Positions 34,726 through 44,218 of a stretch of DNA of 64,000 nucleotides are shown piece by piece; positions within the stretch are counted from its first letter, which is position 1, and the number at the start of each line of letters is the position of its first letter. Where the stretch lies: contig DXLX01000043.1 in assembly GCA_019414515.1 (NCBI GenBank), forward strand, positions 1 through 64,000. Reading direction: 5' to 3'. The position numbers and the translations under genes are program-made. The DNA comes from Collinsella sp. (GTDB lineage: Bacteria > Actinomycetota > Coriobacteriia > Coriobacteriales > Coriobacteriaceae). The notes under the pieces are model-generated. The model worked only from the letters and a program-made list of their open reading frames with translations, had not been told where the DNA came from and did no database searches.

Positions 34726-35628
34726 ATGGATCGCAAAAAAGCAATCGCGCTCTCATTTTCCGTTCCCGTCGCATGAGGCTTTTCGTACCCCCTCATGAAG
34801 ATCGGCATGGACAGCATGAACGCCACGAGCATCGTCGCGCTGCGCTGCATCATCGCCTTTGTGGCCTGTCTGCTGCTCTTCCACAAGCACGCGCTGCGTA
34901 TCAACCGTGACGTGATGATTCGCTCCGCCATCATCGGCGCCATCATGGCAACCGAGCTCACCTGCATGTGCCTGGGCTCCAGCCTCACCTCCGCCTCAAC
35001 CGCCGGCTTTTTGCAGAGCCTGACGGTCGTAATCGTGCCGTTTGCCAACGCAGCTCTGCTGCGTCGCGCCCCCGAGCGCAAGGTGCTCATCGGAACTGCC
35101 ATCGTCACCTGCGGTATGCTGCTGCTCTCGGGCGCCGACTTTACCAGCCTGAATCCCGGCGCGATCATCATGCTGCTCTCGGCCTTTATCTATGCCGGCC
35201 ACATTATCGTAGCCAAGCGCTTTGTCGAAGAAGTCGACCCACTGGCCCTGGGTGTTTGGCAGCTGGGCTTTGGCGGCCTGTTCTCGGGCATCGCCGCGTG
35301 CGCCTTTGGCGGCTTCACGCTTCCCAGCACGCCCAACGAGATCGTCGTCGTCGTCGCACTCGCACTCATCTGCTCTGCCTATGGCTTTATCACCCAAACG
35401 CTCGTGCAGCCCCACGTGCCCGCCGAGACCACCGGCTTCGCCTTCTCGCTCGAGCCGGTCTGCTCCGCTGTCTTCTCGTTCTTCCTGGTCGGCGAGATCC
35501 TGAGCCCCATCGCCTTCTTTGGCGCCGCCCTCATCCTCACCGGCGTCATGGTGGCAACCGTCGAGTTTCCGCGCCTACGCGCGCATGAACAGGCTCGTAT
35601 GGCAGGAACGCCCGAGCGCGTCTCGTAG
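34726..35628 (+). pseudogene. EamA/DMT-family transporter interrupted by an in-frame TGA
   Basis: The intact frame would give about 300 residues and ten membrane spans. It starts at the ATG at 34726, which has AAAAGGAG upstream, and reads MDRKKAIALSFSVPVA, TGA, GFSYPLMKIGMDSMNATS. In relatives the stop position is Trp (WGFSFPLMK), so one base change TGG to TGA at 34774-34776 explains it. The remaining frame is undamaged to the end. A restart at the ATG at 34795 would lose the first membrane span and has no ribosome site. Recent nonsense mutation, read-through or sequencing error are all possible. The divergent LysR gene probably regulates it. Confidence 0.8.
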
Positions 35629-35716
35629 ACCCCACTCTTCATACAGCCGCGGCATAAAGGCAACCGGTGCGCCTTTACAATAGATACCAACAGAGTATCT
35701 GCCACAAAGGAGCCCC

Positions 35717-36442
35717 ATGGACACCGCAACTCGCGACCGCAACATAGCAACCTGGTTGGGCGATGCGCCGCAGCCGGTACGTGACACTACGAACCAGCTG
35801 CTCGAGCGCATCGCCCTTTTGCGTGCCGAGCAGACCATCTACCCGGCACAAGACGACATCCTCAATGCCCTCGCCTACACGCCGGCCGACCAGGTCAAGG
35901 TTGTCATCTTGGGTCAAGATCCCTATCACGGACCCAACCAGGCCATGGGGTTATCGTTCTCGGTCCCCGCGACGCAAACCAAGTTGCCGCCGAGCCTGCG
36001 CAACATCTATAAGGAACTCAAAGCCGATCTGGACTGCCCCTTTCCCGCCACGGGAGACCTAACCCCATGGGCACAGCAGGGCGTCTTGCTCCTCAACACT
36101 ACGCTCACCGTGCGTGAGCATGCCGCGAATTCGCACGCCAAACTGGGCTGGAGCACGCTCACCGACTACGTTATCGAACGCTGCTGTCAGCTGCCCCAAC
36201 CGGTCGTCTTTTTGGCATGGGGCCGCTTTGCCCAGCAGATGGTTGAGGGCAAGCTCGCCGCGACCGGCGCGGGCAAGGCAAGCGGCAAGTTCTGTCTGGC
36301 CTCCACGCACCCCTCGCCACTTTCGGCCAACCGTGCCACGGCAGAACTCCCCGCCTTTATGGGGTCGCGCCCCTTCTCGGCAGCCAATCGGCTACTCAAA
36401 CAGCACGGCTCGACCCCCGTCAACTGGACTTGCCTCGGCTAA
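35717..36442 (+). CDS. ung: Uracil-DNA glycosylase
   Basis: A 241-residue family 1 UDG that removes uracil from DNA in base-excision repair. The catalytic water-activating motif GQDPYHG is at 66-72 (Asp68), with LLLNTTLTVRE, and HPSPLSANR as the DNA-minor-groove loop containing the catalytic His. Length is normal. The start follows AAAGGAG. A strong terminator follows. Confidence 0.95.
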   Translation: MDTATRDRNIATWLGDAPQPVRDTTNQLLERIALLRAEQTIYPAQDDILNALAYTPADQVKVVILGQDPYHGPNQAMGLSFSVPATQTKLPPSLRNIYKELKADLDCPFPATGDLTPWAQQGVLLLNTTLTVREHAANSHAKLGWSTLTDYVIERCCQLPQPVVFLAWGRFAQQMVEGKLAATGAGKASGKFCLASTHPSPLSANRATAELPAFMGSRPFSAANRLLKQHGSTPVNWTCLG

Positions 36443-36456
36443 AAATCGATACATCA

Positions 36457-36496
36457 AAAACGCGCCCGACGGCAATCTTGCCATCGGGCGCGTTTT
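36457..36496. terminator. Bidirectional terminator between ung and the SDR gene
   Basis: AAAACGCGCCCGA (36457-36469) pairs perfectly with TCGGGCGCGTTTT (36484-36496), with T-runs on both strands between convergent genes. Confidence 0.95.
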
Positions 36497-36497
36497 G

Positions 36498-37178
36498 TTA
36501 CTCGGGCCAGATAAACTGGGTGCGGCCGGCCTCGCCACCATCGATCAGCAGACTCTGTCCGGTCATAAACCGGTTGGTCACGCCCACAAAGTAGATCCAC
36601 TCGGCGATTTCTTGGGCGGTGGCCCAGCGCTTAAGCGGCGTGAGCTCCATAATCTGGCTCCACAGGTGTTCGTCTTCCATCACGCAACGGTTGAGCGGCG
36701 TGATAACGCCACCCGGGTCCACACTGTTGGCGATGGCCTGCGGCGCCAGGCGGTTTGCAAGGTTCTTGGTGTAGGCGATAACGCCGCCCTTGCTGGCAGC
36801 ATAGGCGGGAAACTCCGATCCCGTATGTCCGCTCGCCGACCCCACATTGACCACGGATTCGATAGCCGGCGCCGGCTTGGCGACAAGCCCCTCCCCCACA
36901 AAGGCGTAGCGCTCGGTCACGTTGATGGTGCCACACAGGTTGGCGGCGATGTCGTCGGCCGAATCCTGCACACCGGCAACGTTCACGATTACCTGGGGTT
37001 CAAGGTCGTCCGGAAACGCGTCCGGCTTGCGGACATCAACGATCAGATGGCGGTAGCGCTCGTGTTCGATCGCCGCCGGCAGCAGATCAAAGCCCACGAC
37101 CTCGTGGCCCTCGTCCAAAAAGCGCTGCACGCACGCGGCTCCGATACCGCCCGAAGCGCCCGTGATCAAAACCCGCAT
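36498..37178 (-). CDS. Short-chain dehydrogenase/reductase
   Basis: A 226-residue classical SDR. The NAD(P) loop is TGASGGIG at residues 6-13, the NAG motif reads NVAGVQ, and the catalytic YAASK and upstream serine (VGSASGH) are present. It may be closest to 3-ketoacyl-reductase-like or dihydroxybenzoate-dehydrogenase-like SDRs; the substrate is unknown. It starts 9 bp after the VUT-family transporter stop with AAGGAG, so it belongs to the same operon. Confidence 0.85.
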   Translation of the reverse strand: MRVLITGASGGIGAACVQRFLDEGHEVVGFDLLPAAIEHERYRHLIVDVRKPDAFPDDLEPQVIVNVAGVQDSADDIAANLCGTINVTERYAFVGEGLVAKPAPAIESVVNVGSASGHTGSEFPAYAASKGGVIAYTKNLANRLAPQAIANSVDPGGVITPLNRCVMEDEHLWSQIMELTPLKRWATAQEIAEWIYFVGVTNRFMTGQSLLIDGGEAGRTQFIWPE

Positions 37179-37187
37179 ACTTGCTCC

Positions 37188-37910
37188 TTAGGCGGTTGCG
37201 TGGCGCTCGAGGTACTCGGCGCCCACATTCTCGCGCTCCCAGCCGCGCACGACCTTGTAGCCCACGGGGCTCAGGAAGACCTCGCACAGCAGCTCGGCGA
37301 CAGCACCGGTCAGCGAACACATAAGGACCTGTACCCAGGTCCAACCAAAGAACGTGTGGCTCACCACAATGGCAAAGACCAGGTTGTCGATAAACTGGCC
37401 AACACCCGTGGACACATAGGAACGGAAGGCAAAGCTCGCAAAGTTATTCTTTTTGAGCATGCGGCCGAGCGACTGGTTGAGCGTGGAGTTAACCACGGCA
37501 GAAACGAGCATGGCGAGCGAAGATCCAAACACCACGTACCAGGTGCCGCCGATGGTGGCGTTAAGGGCAGTGTTGACCTCGATCATGCCCGTGTCATAGT
37601 AGGCGCCCCACATGCCGGGCGTGAGCGAGCACAGCCAAAAGCACAGGCTTACGGCCAGGTTGACCGCCAACGCGAGGATAGAGATTTTGATGGATGCCTT
37701 GGCGCCAAAGCGCTTGCAGATCATGTCCTGGCACAAAAACGAGACCCAGCTCACCACAAAGCCGCAGTCGAGTGCCAGATACGGCAGGCTGATAAGCTCT
37801 TTGTTGGCCAGCAGATTCATCATGATAACGCTCACGATAAACAGCGAAACCGTTGCCGCGGGAATGCTCCGCAACAGGACCTTGTAGTCCTCCATGACCT
37901 TCTTGATCAT
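37188..37910 (-). CDS. Queuosine precursor transporter, VUT/YhhQ family
   Basis: A 240-residue membrane protein with about six segments, belonging to the VUT (DUF165/YhhQ) family that imports preQ0, preQ1 or queuine. Family-typical stretches: IVSVIMMNLLANKELISLPY, CGFVVSWVSFLCQDM and GQFIDNLVFAIV. The start follows AAAGGAG. A hairpin with an A-rich tail just upstream looks like a preQ1-I riboswitch, which supports the substrate assignment. It heads an operon with the SDR gene. Confidence 0.85.
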   Translation of the reverse strand: MIKKVMEDYKVLLRSIPAATVSLFIVSVIMMNLLANKELISLPYLALDCGFVVSWVSFLCQDMICKRFGAKASIKISILALAVNLAVSLCFWLCSLTPGMWGAYYDTGMIEVNTALNATIGGTWYVVFGSSLAMLVSAVVNSTLNQSLGRMLKKNNFASFAFRSYVSTGVGQFIDNLVFAIVVSHTFFGWTWVQVLMCSLTGAVAELLCEVFLSPVGYKVVRGWERENVGAEYLERHATA

Positions 37911-37917
37911 TATGTGC

Positions 37918-37966
37918 TCCTTTGGTTTTAGGTTTAACGAGCAGGATATCGGACCCGAACTGCTCG
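37918..37966 (-). promoter_or_regulatory. Candidate preQ1-I riboswitch
   Basis: In the minus-strand leader, CGAGCAG (37960-37966) and CTGCTCG (37938-37944) form a perfect 7-bp stem with a 15-nt loop TTCGGGTCCGATATC, followed by an A-rich tail TTAAACCTAAAACC that runs into the AAAGGAG ribosome site. A GGT in the loop can pair with ACC in the tail, the pseudoknot expected in preQ1-I aptamers and able to hide the ribosome site. Confidence 0.5.
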
Positions 37967-38066
37967 AACGTCTCGGTCTTGAGACGACGGTGGGTATGAT
38001 AGCCGCTCACGCGGCATCAGGCAAGCAATCGGCGCGGCGGCCCCGCAGGGCCACCGCACTGGTGCG

Positions 38067-39680
<1,614 letters not shown>

Positions 39681-39825
39681 GCGGATCCTTTCTTGCATTG
39701 AGTGCATTACGTCGTTGTAACCGCCCTATTGTAGCCGCGAAATCCCGCTCTAGGGCGCCTATCAGGACAAATTCATCAGTTGGGGCCTAGGGTAGCAGTC
39801 GATGGCGGCACTCCGCAGTAGTTTG

Positions 39826-40120
39826 TCTCGATCTGTAACATCTAGACGGTTTTTGAACCTCTACCTGTTACAGATTTAGACAAACAGGTGGGCGTCCCAG
39901 AAAGATCTCGATCTGTAACAGGTAGCCGTCCAAATCGGTTCCAGATGTTACAGATTGAGATATAAGGATAGACGGGTGGCCAATGTCTCGTTCTGTAACA
40001 TCTAGCCGCGCAAATCGACTCTTACTGTTACAGATTGAGACAAATAGGCAGGCGGGAAAATAACATCTCAATCTGTAACAGCTGGCGACCAAAAACGGAC
40101 CCAGATGTTACAGATTGAGA
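39826..40120. repeat. Array of eight 15-mers in alternating orientation, exact 40-bp period
   Basis: Forward TCTCGATCTGTAACA-like sites start at 39826, 39906, 39986 and 40066; inverted TGTTACAGATTGAGA-like sites start at 39866, 39946, 40026 and 40106. Every start is exactly 40 bp from the next and every spacer is 25 nt. The 15-mers differ at no more than two positions from the consensus TCTCRATCTGTAACA while the spacers differ widely, although inner spacers share weak TCTAG/CCAGA edges. It can also be read as four tandem 80-bp inverted-repeat units. It lies between divergent prfC and a GntR gene. The flanks (39681-39825, 40121-40185) show no gene. Confidence 0.9.
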
Positions 40121-40185
40121 TTGTTTTGGAGCAAGCGCGGCGCCGATGGTCTATTCCACATTTAGCTCTTGCATAACTGTGCATA

Positions 40186-40219
40186 GTGTATATATACTGT
40201 GCTTACCGGTTATATACAC
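40186..40219 (+). promoter_or_regulatory. Candidate operator of the YtrA-type GntR regulator
   Basis: GTGTATATATAC (40186-40197) and GTTATATACAC (40209-40219) form an inverted repeat just upstream of the GntR gene, as expected for an autoregulatory YtrA-family site overlapping the promoter. Confidence 0.6.
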
Positions 40220-40246
40220 GTGTAGCCCAACAGCTAAGGAGCCGCT

Positions 40247-40627
40247 GTGGACATCATCCTATCCAATTCGAGCGATAAGCCCATCTACGAACAGATATCC
40301 TCGCAGGTCAAAGCTCAAATCCTTTCGGGCACGCTCGCTGCTGGAGCCAAACTTCCCAGCATCCGTGCACTCGCGAGCGATCTTGGGGTAAGCGTCATCA
40401 CCACCAAGCGCGCCTACGCCGACCTGGAGCAGCTCGGGTTTATCTGCACCGTGCAGGGCAAGGGCTGTTTTGTCGCCGAGGGCAACCAGGAGCTCTTGCG
40501 CGAAAACCAGCTCTGCCATATCGAAGAGCTACTTGCGAAAGCGGCAAGCCAAGCCGAAACTCTGGGCGTCACGCGCGACAAGCTGCACGAGATGCTCGAC
40601 CTGGTAGCCCCCGAAACCATGCAGTAG
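40247..40627 (+). CDS. GntR family regulator, YtrA subfamily
   Basis: A 126-residue regulator. The winged helix is PIYEQISSQVKAQILSGTLA, KLPSIRALASDLGVSVITTK and GFICTVQGKGCFVA, followed by a short helical dimerisation tail, the hallmark of the YtrA subgroup. The start is the GTG at 40247 with TAAGGAG upstream. It is the first gene of an operon with an ABC ATPase and a permease, the usual YtrA arrangement, and probably represses its own operon through the dyad at 40186-40219. Confidence 0.9.
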   Translation: MDIILSNSSDKPIYEQISSQVKAQILSGTLAAGAKLPSIRALASDLGVSVITTKRAYADLEQLGFICTVQGKGCFVAEGNQELLRENQLCHIEELLAKAASQAETLGVTRDKLHEMLDLVAPETMQ

Positions 40628-40650
40628 CCATCTGCAAGAAAGGCTATACC

Positions 40651-41532
40651 ATGCAAAATTTGCTAGAACTCAGAGGTATCTCACGCCGTGTGAGCGACCG
40701 CTTTTCACTACGCGACGTCACGCTCGCTGTGGAGCCCGGCCAGATCGTTGGCTTTGTAGGCGCAAACGGCGCCGGCAAGACAACGACCATTCGCGCCGCG
40801 CTCGGGCTTATAAAGCTCGATGCCGGCGAGGTGCACCTGTTTGGGCAGCGCTGTGGCGCCGACGCGCCCGATGAGTCGCAACGCCACCTGCACTCCCGCG
40901 TCGGCCTTGTCCTGGACACGTGCCCCTTCCCTTCCACACTCAAGGTGACCGAAGTTGAGGCACTCGTAAGCCCGGCGTACCCCACCTGGAGCCACGACGC
41001 CTTCGCCAGCCTCATCGACCGATTTGTCCTCGACCCCAAGACAAAGGTCAAGGACCTCTCCCGCGGCATGGGCATGAAGCTGCAACTTGCCTGCGCGCTC
41101 AGCCACAAGGCCAAGCTGCTCGTTTTGGACGAAGCCACCGCGGGCCTCGATCCCATGGCACGCGAGGAACTGCTGGATGAGCTGCTCGCCTTTGTTTCCG
41201 ACGGCCAGCGCAGCGTGCTGCTCTCGAGCCACATTACGTCCGACCTCGATCGCGCCGCCGACCGCGTCATCTGCATCGATAACGGTTCGATTGTGTTTGA
41301 CCTGCCGCGCGAGGACATTACCGACCGCGCCGGCATCGCTCACTGCACCCAGGCGCAGGCCACCGAGCTTATGGCTTGCGTCGAAGGCACCCGTGCCGCC
41401 CACCACACCTACAGCGTGGACGTGCTCGTGCCCAACCGTCGCGAAGCGCTCGAGGCCTTTCCCGAGATTCCCTGCGATCGGGCAACCATTGATGACTATC
41501 TGCGCCTCATGCTGAAAGGGGCTTCGAAATGA
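40651..41532 (+). CDS. ABC transporter ATP-binding protein
   Basis: A 293-residue ATPase. Walker A is GANGAGKTT, the signature is the variant LSRGMGMKLQLA and Walker B is LLVLDEATAGLDP, followed by the H-loop SSHIT. The C-terminal extension (about 215-293) is typical of YtrB-type exporters. It sits 23 bp after the GntR gene and overlaps the permease by 4 nt. With the permease it probably exports a peptide, bacteriocin or other toxic compound. Confidence 0.9.
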   Translation: MQNLLELRGISRRVSDRFSLRDVTLAVEPGQIVGFVGANGAGKTTTIRAALGLIKLDAGEVHLFGQRCGADAPDESQRHLHSRVGLVLDTCPFPSTLKVTEVEALVSPAYPTWSHDAFASLIDRFVLDPKTKVKDLSRGMGMKLQLACALSHKAKLLVLDEATAGLDPMAREELLDELLAFVSDGQRSVLLSSHITSDLDRAADRVICIDNGSIVFDLPREDITDRAGIAHCTQAQATELMACVEGTRAAHHTYSVDVLVPNRREALEAFPEIPCDRATIDDYLRLMLKGASK

Positions 41533-42227
41533 AACGCGCCTTTATGTCCGAGCTCGCCATCGTTCGCTCGCTTGCCCCAAGCATTGCGGGTGTCGGCTTG
41601 TTCATATTCGTCGTGCTGACCCTTGCCAACGCATCGGACGGCGATTCCGGCATGAGCGCCGGCGCCTGCGCGGTCAGTGCCATGTCGCCCATCATGGTCA
41701 TGAGCTCGCTGGCCGGCTTCGACAATCAAAACGGATGGGAGCGTTATCGGGCAACGCTGCCCCTCTCGCGCAAAGACATTATTTGTGCCCGTTACCTGAG
41801 CGTTATTGTCTTCTCCGCCGTCATGGCATGTGCAGCTACGCTTTTGAGTATCGTCGCCATCCCGCTCTTCAACAGCGCGGGCATTCCTTCGACGGGACAG
41901 ACGGTCTTTGAAATCGCAATCGCCTCGGCAGCATCGATGCTCATCTCCCTCATGATGGTGTTTTTGGCGCAGCCGCTGTTCTTTCGCCTTGGACACATGG
42001 AGGCGCTGCGCCTATCCGTTGGCCTGTTTGCCCTGCTCGGGTGCCTTGCCATGGCCACGCTGAGCTCCTCCAACCCCATTAGCAACTGGCTTATGTCGAT
42101 TGCCGGAGCGAATCCCGACCCTGCCGTTCTGGGCTGTCTGTGTGCAGGCATCGCCGCACTTGCCCTCGCGCTATGTGCAATCAGCTGCACCATCAGCATC
42201 AAGGTCTATCGAGCACGCGACCTGTAA
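41529..42227 (+). CDS. ABC-2 type transporter permease
   Basis: A 232-residue membrane protein with six predicted segments. The stretch FDNQNGWERYRATLPLSRKD after the second segment is characteristic of ABC-2 permeases of the DUF/ABC2_membrane_5 group. Its start overlaps the ATPase stop (ATGA), so the two are translationally coupled. Third and last gene of the GntR-ABC operon. Confidence 0.85.
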   Translation: MKRAFMSELAIVRSLAPSIAGVGLFIFVVLTLANASDGDSGMSAGACAVSAMSPIMVMSSLAGFDNQNGWERYRATLPLSRKDIICARYLSVIVFSAVMACAATLLSIVAIPLFNSAGIPSTGQTVFEIAIASAASMLISLMMVFLAQPLFFRLGHMEALRLSVGLFALLGCLAMATLSSSNPISNWLMSIAGANPDPAVLGCLCAGIAALALALCAISCTISIKVYRARDL

Positions 42228-42500
42228 TCGACAGCTAAAGGGCTTGGGCGGCACCCCACCTCATTTACTAGATAAGAAGAAGCAGCAACAACGTCGCTAC
42301 CACCCTTTACGACATGCCGTTTAGATCTCGGCAACCAAAGAGAAGCCGACAGCATATCTTCGATTCGAGCCTTAACCAAATGCCCTCTCGAACTATGGCC
42401 CCTGTCTCACCACAGCGATATCAAAGCTTCATGGCGGGACGATATCATCGGACGAGCGCCGTAATCTGGCGCGGTCGTTCTTTGGGGAGGCATTTCACCC
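42228..42500. other. Intergenic region without recognised gene
   Basis: A 273-bp stretch with no convincing reading frame. A small hairpin TCGGC/GCCGA lies at about 42329-42349. It presumably holds the end of the ABC operon and the promoter of the following EamA gene, but no clear signals are seen apart from GGGGAGG upstream of the next start. Confidence 0.4.
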
Positions 42501-43376
42501 GTGTCGTGGGTCGCAGCAGCATTTGTGTCGGCTTTCTTTGCCGGCATCACATCTATCCTGGCCAAATGCGGCATCAAGCAGACCGACTCCGATGTCGCGA
42601 CGGCCATTCGCACCTGCGTGGTGCTCGTTTTCGCCTGGGCAATGGCGGGCATTTCTGGATCCATTGGAACCATTGGCAGCATCGAATCCAGATCCTGGCT
42701 CTTTCTCGTCCTCTCGGGACTCGCCACCGGTGCTTCGTGGATCTGTTACTTTAAGGCGTTGGGCATCGGAGACGTCAATAAGGTCGTACCAGTCGACAAG
42801 ATGAGCACCGTACTCGCTGCACTGATCGCCATCGTGCTTTTTGGCGAGACGAGCAACCTTGCGGTTAAGCTCGTGGGAACCGCTGTCATCACCCTCGGCG
42901 CATTTTTAATGATCGAGAAGAAGCAGTCCGCCGGACCCGAGCAGCAGCAAGACCGGACCTGGCTCGCTTACGCCCTCGGTGCCGCCGCGTTCGCGGCGCT
43001 CACGTCCATCCTTGCCAAGGTTGGCATCGAAGGCGTCGAGTCCAACCTGGCCACGGCAATCCGTACCTGTGTGGTACTGGTTATGGCATGGGCAATCGTG
43101 GCAGCCAAGGGAAAACTGGAGCAGGTCGCGCACGCTGACCGGCGCGAACTCACATTTCTCGCAACATCGGGCATCGCGACCGGAGCATCGTGGCTGCTCT
43201 ATTACTATGCCATCGCTGCAGGCCAGGTGAGTGTCGTGGTGCAGATCGACAAACTATCGATTGTCGTATCGGTACTATTTGCGCGCCTGGCATTCAACGA
43301 AAAACTCTCACGACGCAGCGCCATCGGTCTCGCCCTCATCGTCCTGGGCACCGCCGCGCTCGCAGTTTGGAAGTAG
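42501..43376 (+). CDS. EamA family transporter with near-duplicate halves
   Basis: A 291-residue membrane protein with ten predicted segments in two EamA domains. The halves are unusually alike: SILAKCGIKQTDSDVATAIR and SILAKVGIEGVESNLATAIR, each followed by TCVVLV(F/M)AWA. That suggests duplication within the gene with little divergence. The start is a GTG with GGGGAGG about 10 nt upstream. It probably moves a small metabolite; the substrate is unknown. It is convergent with the EFR1 gene. Confidence 0.85.
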   Translation: MSWVAAAFVSAFFAGITSILAKCGIKQTDSDVATAIRTCVVLVFAWAMAGISGSIGTIGSIESRSWLFLVLSGLATGASWICYFKALGIGDVNKVVPVDKMSTVLAALIAIVLFGETSNLAVKLVGTAVITLGAFLMIEKKQSAGPEQQQDRTWLAYALGAAAFAALTSILAKVGIEGVESNLATAIRTCVVLVMAWAIVAAKGKLEQVAHADRRELTFLATSGIATGASWLLYYYAIAAGQVSVVVQIDKLSIVVSVLFARLAFNEKLSRRSAIGLALIVLGTAALAVWK

Positions 43377-43391
43377 CGCGGCCAGCGGCCG

Positions 43392-44183
43392 CTACATCCT
43401 CACACCTGGCCTGGGATGCCTGTACTGACCGTGGGATGCCGTGCGCTTACCGTGCGAGATGGCAAATTTGGGACAACAGTGCAGGCAACGAAGGCAGGCT
43501 GCGCACTCCGGCTTTGTCCAGACGGGAAGGCCGTCTCGCATCTCAATCGCCGTCATGGGGCAGCGCTTGGCACACAGGCCGCAGCCGATGCAGCGATCGG
43601 CATCGACAGCAAACTTGCTCGTCTGTTGCATGCGCGGCAGCCCAATTGCGTGATACGCGCACGATGCAAACAGAGGCACGCGATGGCGCATCATGTTGCC
43701 CGTGCGGCGCGCCCGCACCGCCTCGATCACGGCATCAATCTGCGCCTCGGCAGCCCTATTGATACCCTCAACCTTTTGAGGGTCAGACAGGTCGAAAACA
43801 GGCGTCCAGGTATCGGGCATCTTGACGCTCATCGCCGCATCTAACTCGAGCCCACGCTCGTGTAGCAGATCGCGGGCGAACTTGGCCGATTGCCCAGTCG
43901 TCGAACCATATGTCGAGACATAGAACGTATAGGGGCGCTCGCCGCCCTTTGTGCCGGCAGCAACCGATAGGTCGACAGTCTTCAAAAACTCGATCATTGG
44001 CGTCGGCAAGCCCCAGGCGTATACCGGGGCGACAAACCCCAGCCGACGGGGGCCTTCCATCACAGCAAGGTGAAGGATCTCGGCATCAAAGCGCTCAATC
44101 GACATAACTTTGTCGTCTGTCGCCGCTGCAATGCGACGCGCCACATGATCGCTGTTCCCCGTCGCGCTAAAGTACAGAATCAT
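43392..44183 (-). CDS. EFR1-type flavodoxin-ferredoxin fusion
   Basis: A 263-residue protein. The N-terminal flavodoxin-like domain begins MILYFSATGNSDHVARRI; the C-terminal part carries two 4Fe-4S motifs, CIGCGLCAKRCP and CAACLRCLHCCP. This is the EFR1 (flavodoxin plus ferredoxin) layout common in anaerobes, likely carrying electrons in the cytoplasm. The start at 44183 follows AGGGGTGCGAG; the longer open frame upstream overlaps the ClC gene and is not used. It lies 35 bp after the ClC gene, probably in one operon. Confidence 0.9.
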   Translation of the reverse strand: MILYFSATGNSDHVARRIAAATDDKVMSIERFDAEILHLAVMEGPRRLGFVAPVYAWGLPTPMIEFLKTVDLSVAAGTKGGERPYTFYVSTYGSTTGQSAKFARDLLHERGLELDAAMSVKMPDTWTPVFDLSDPQKVEGINRAAEAQIDAVIEAVRARRTGNMMRHRVPLFASCAYHAIGLPRMQQTSKFAVDADRCIGCGLCAKRCPMTAIEMRDGLPVWTKPECAACLRCLHCCPKFAISHGKRTASHGQYRHPRPGVRM

Positions 44184-44218
44184 CTCGCACCCCTGGAATT
44201 GACTCGTGAAAAAGCGCG

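Noticed and set aside
34726..34800. TGA as selenocysteine or reassigned Trp codon in the EamA gene
   Set aside because: The position is a conserved Trp, no SECIS-like hairpin is evident and other genes here end in TGA; a nonsense change is simpler.
36114..37931. 605-codon plus-strand frame across ung, SDR and VUT genes
   Set aside because: It overlaps three recognised genes on both strands and matches no family.
39826..40120. Reading the 40-bp-phased array as a CRISPR array
   Set aside because: Repeats alternate in orientation, are only 15 nt, spacers are partly self-similar and no cas genes are in the window.
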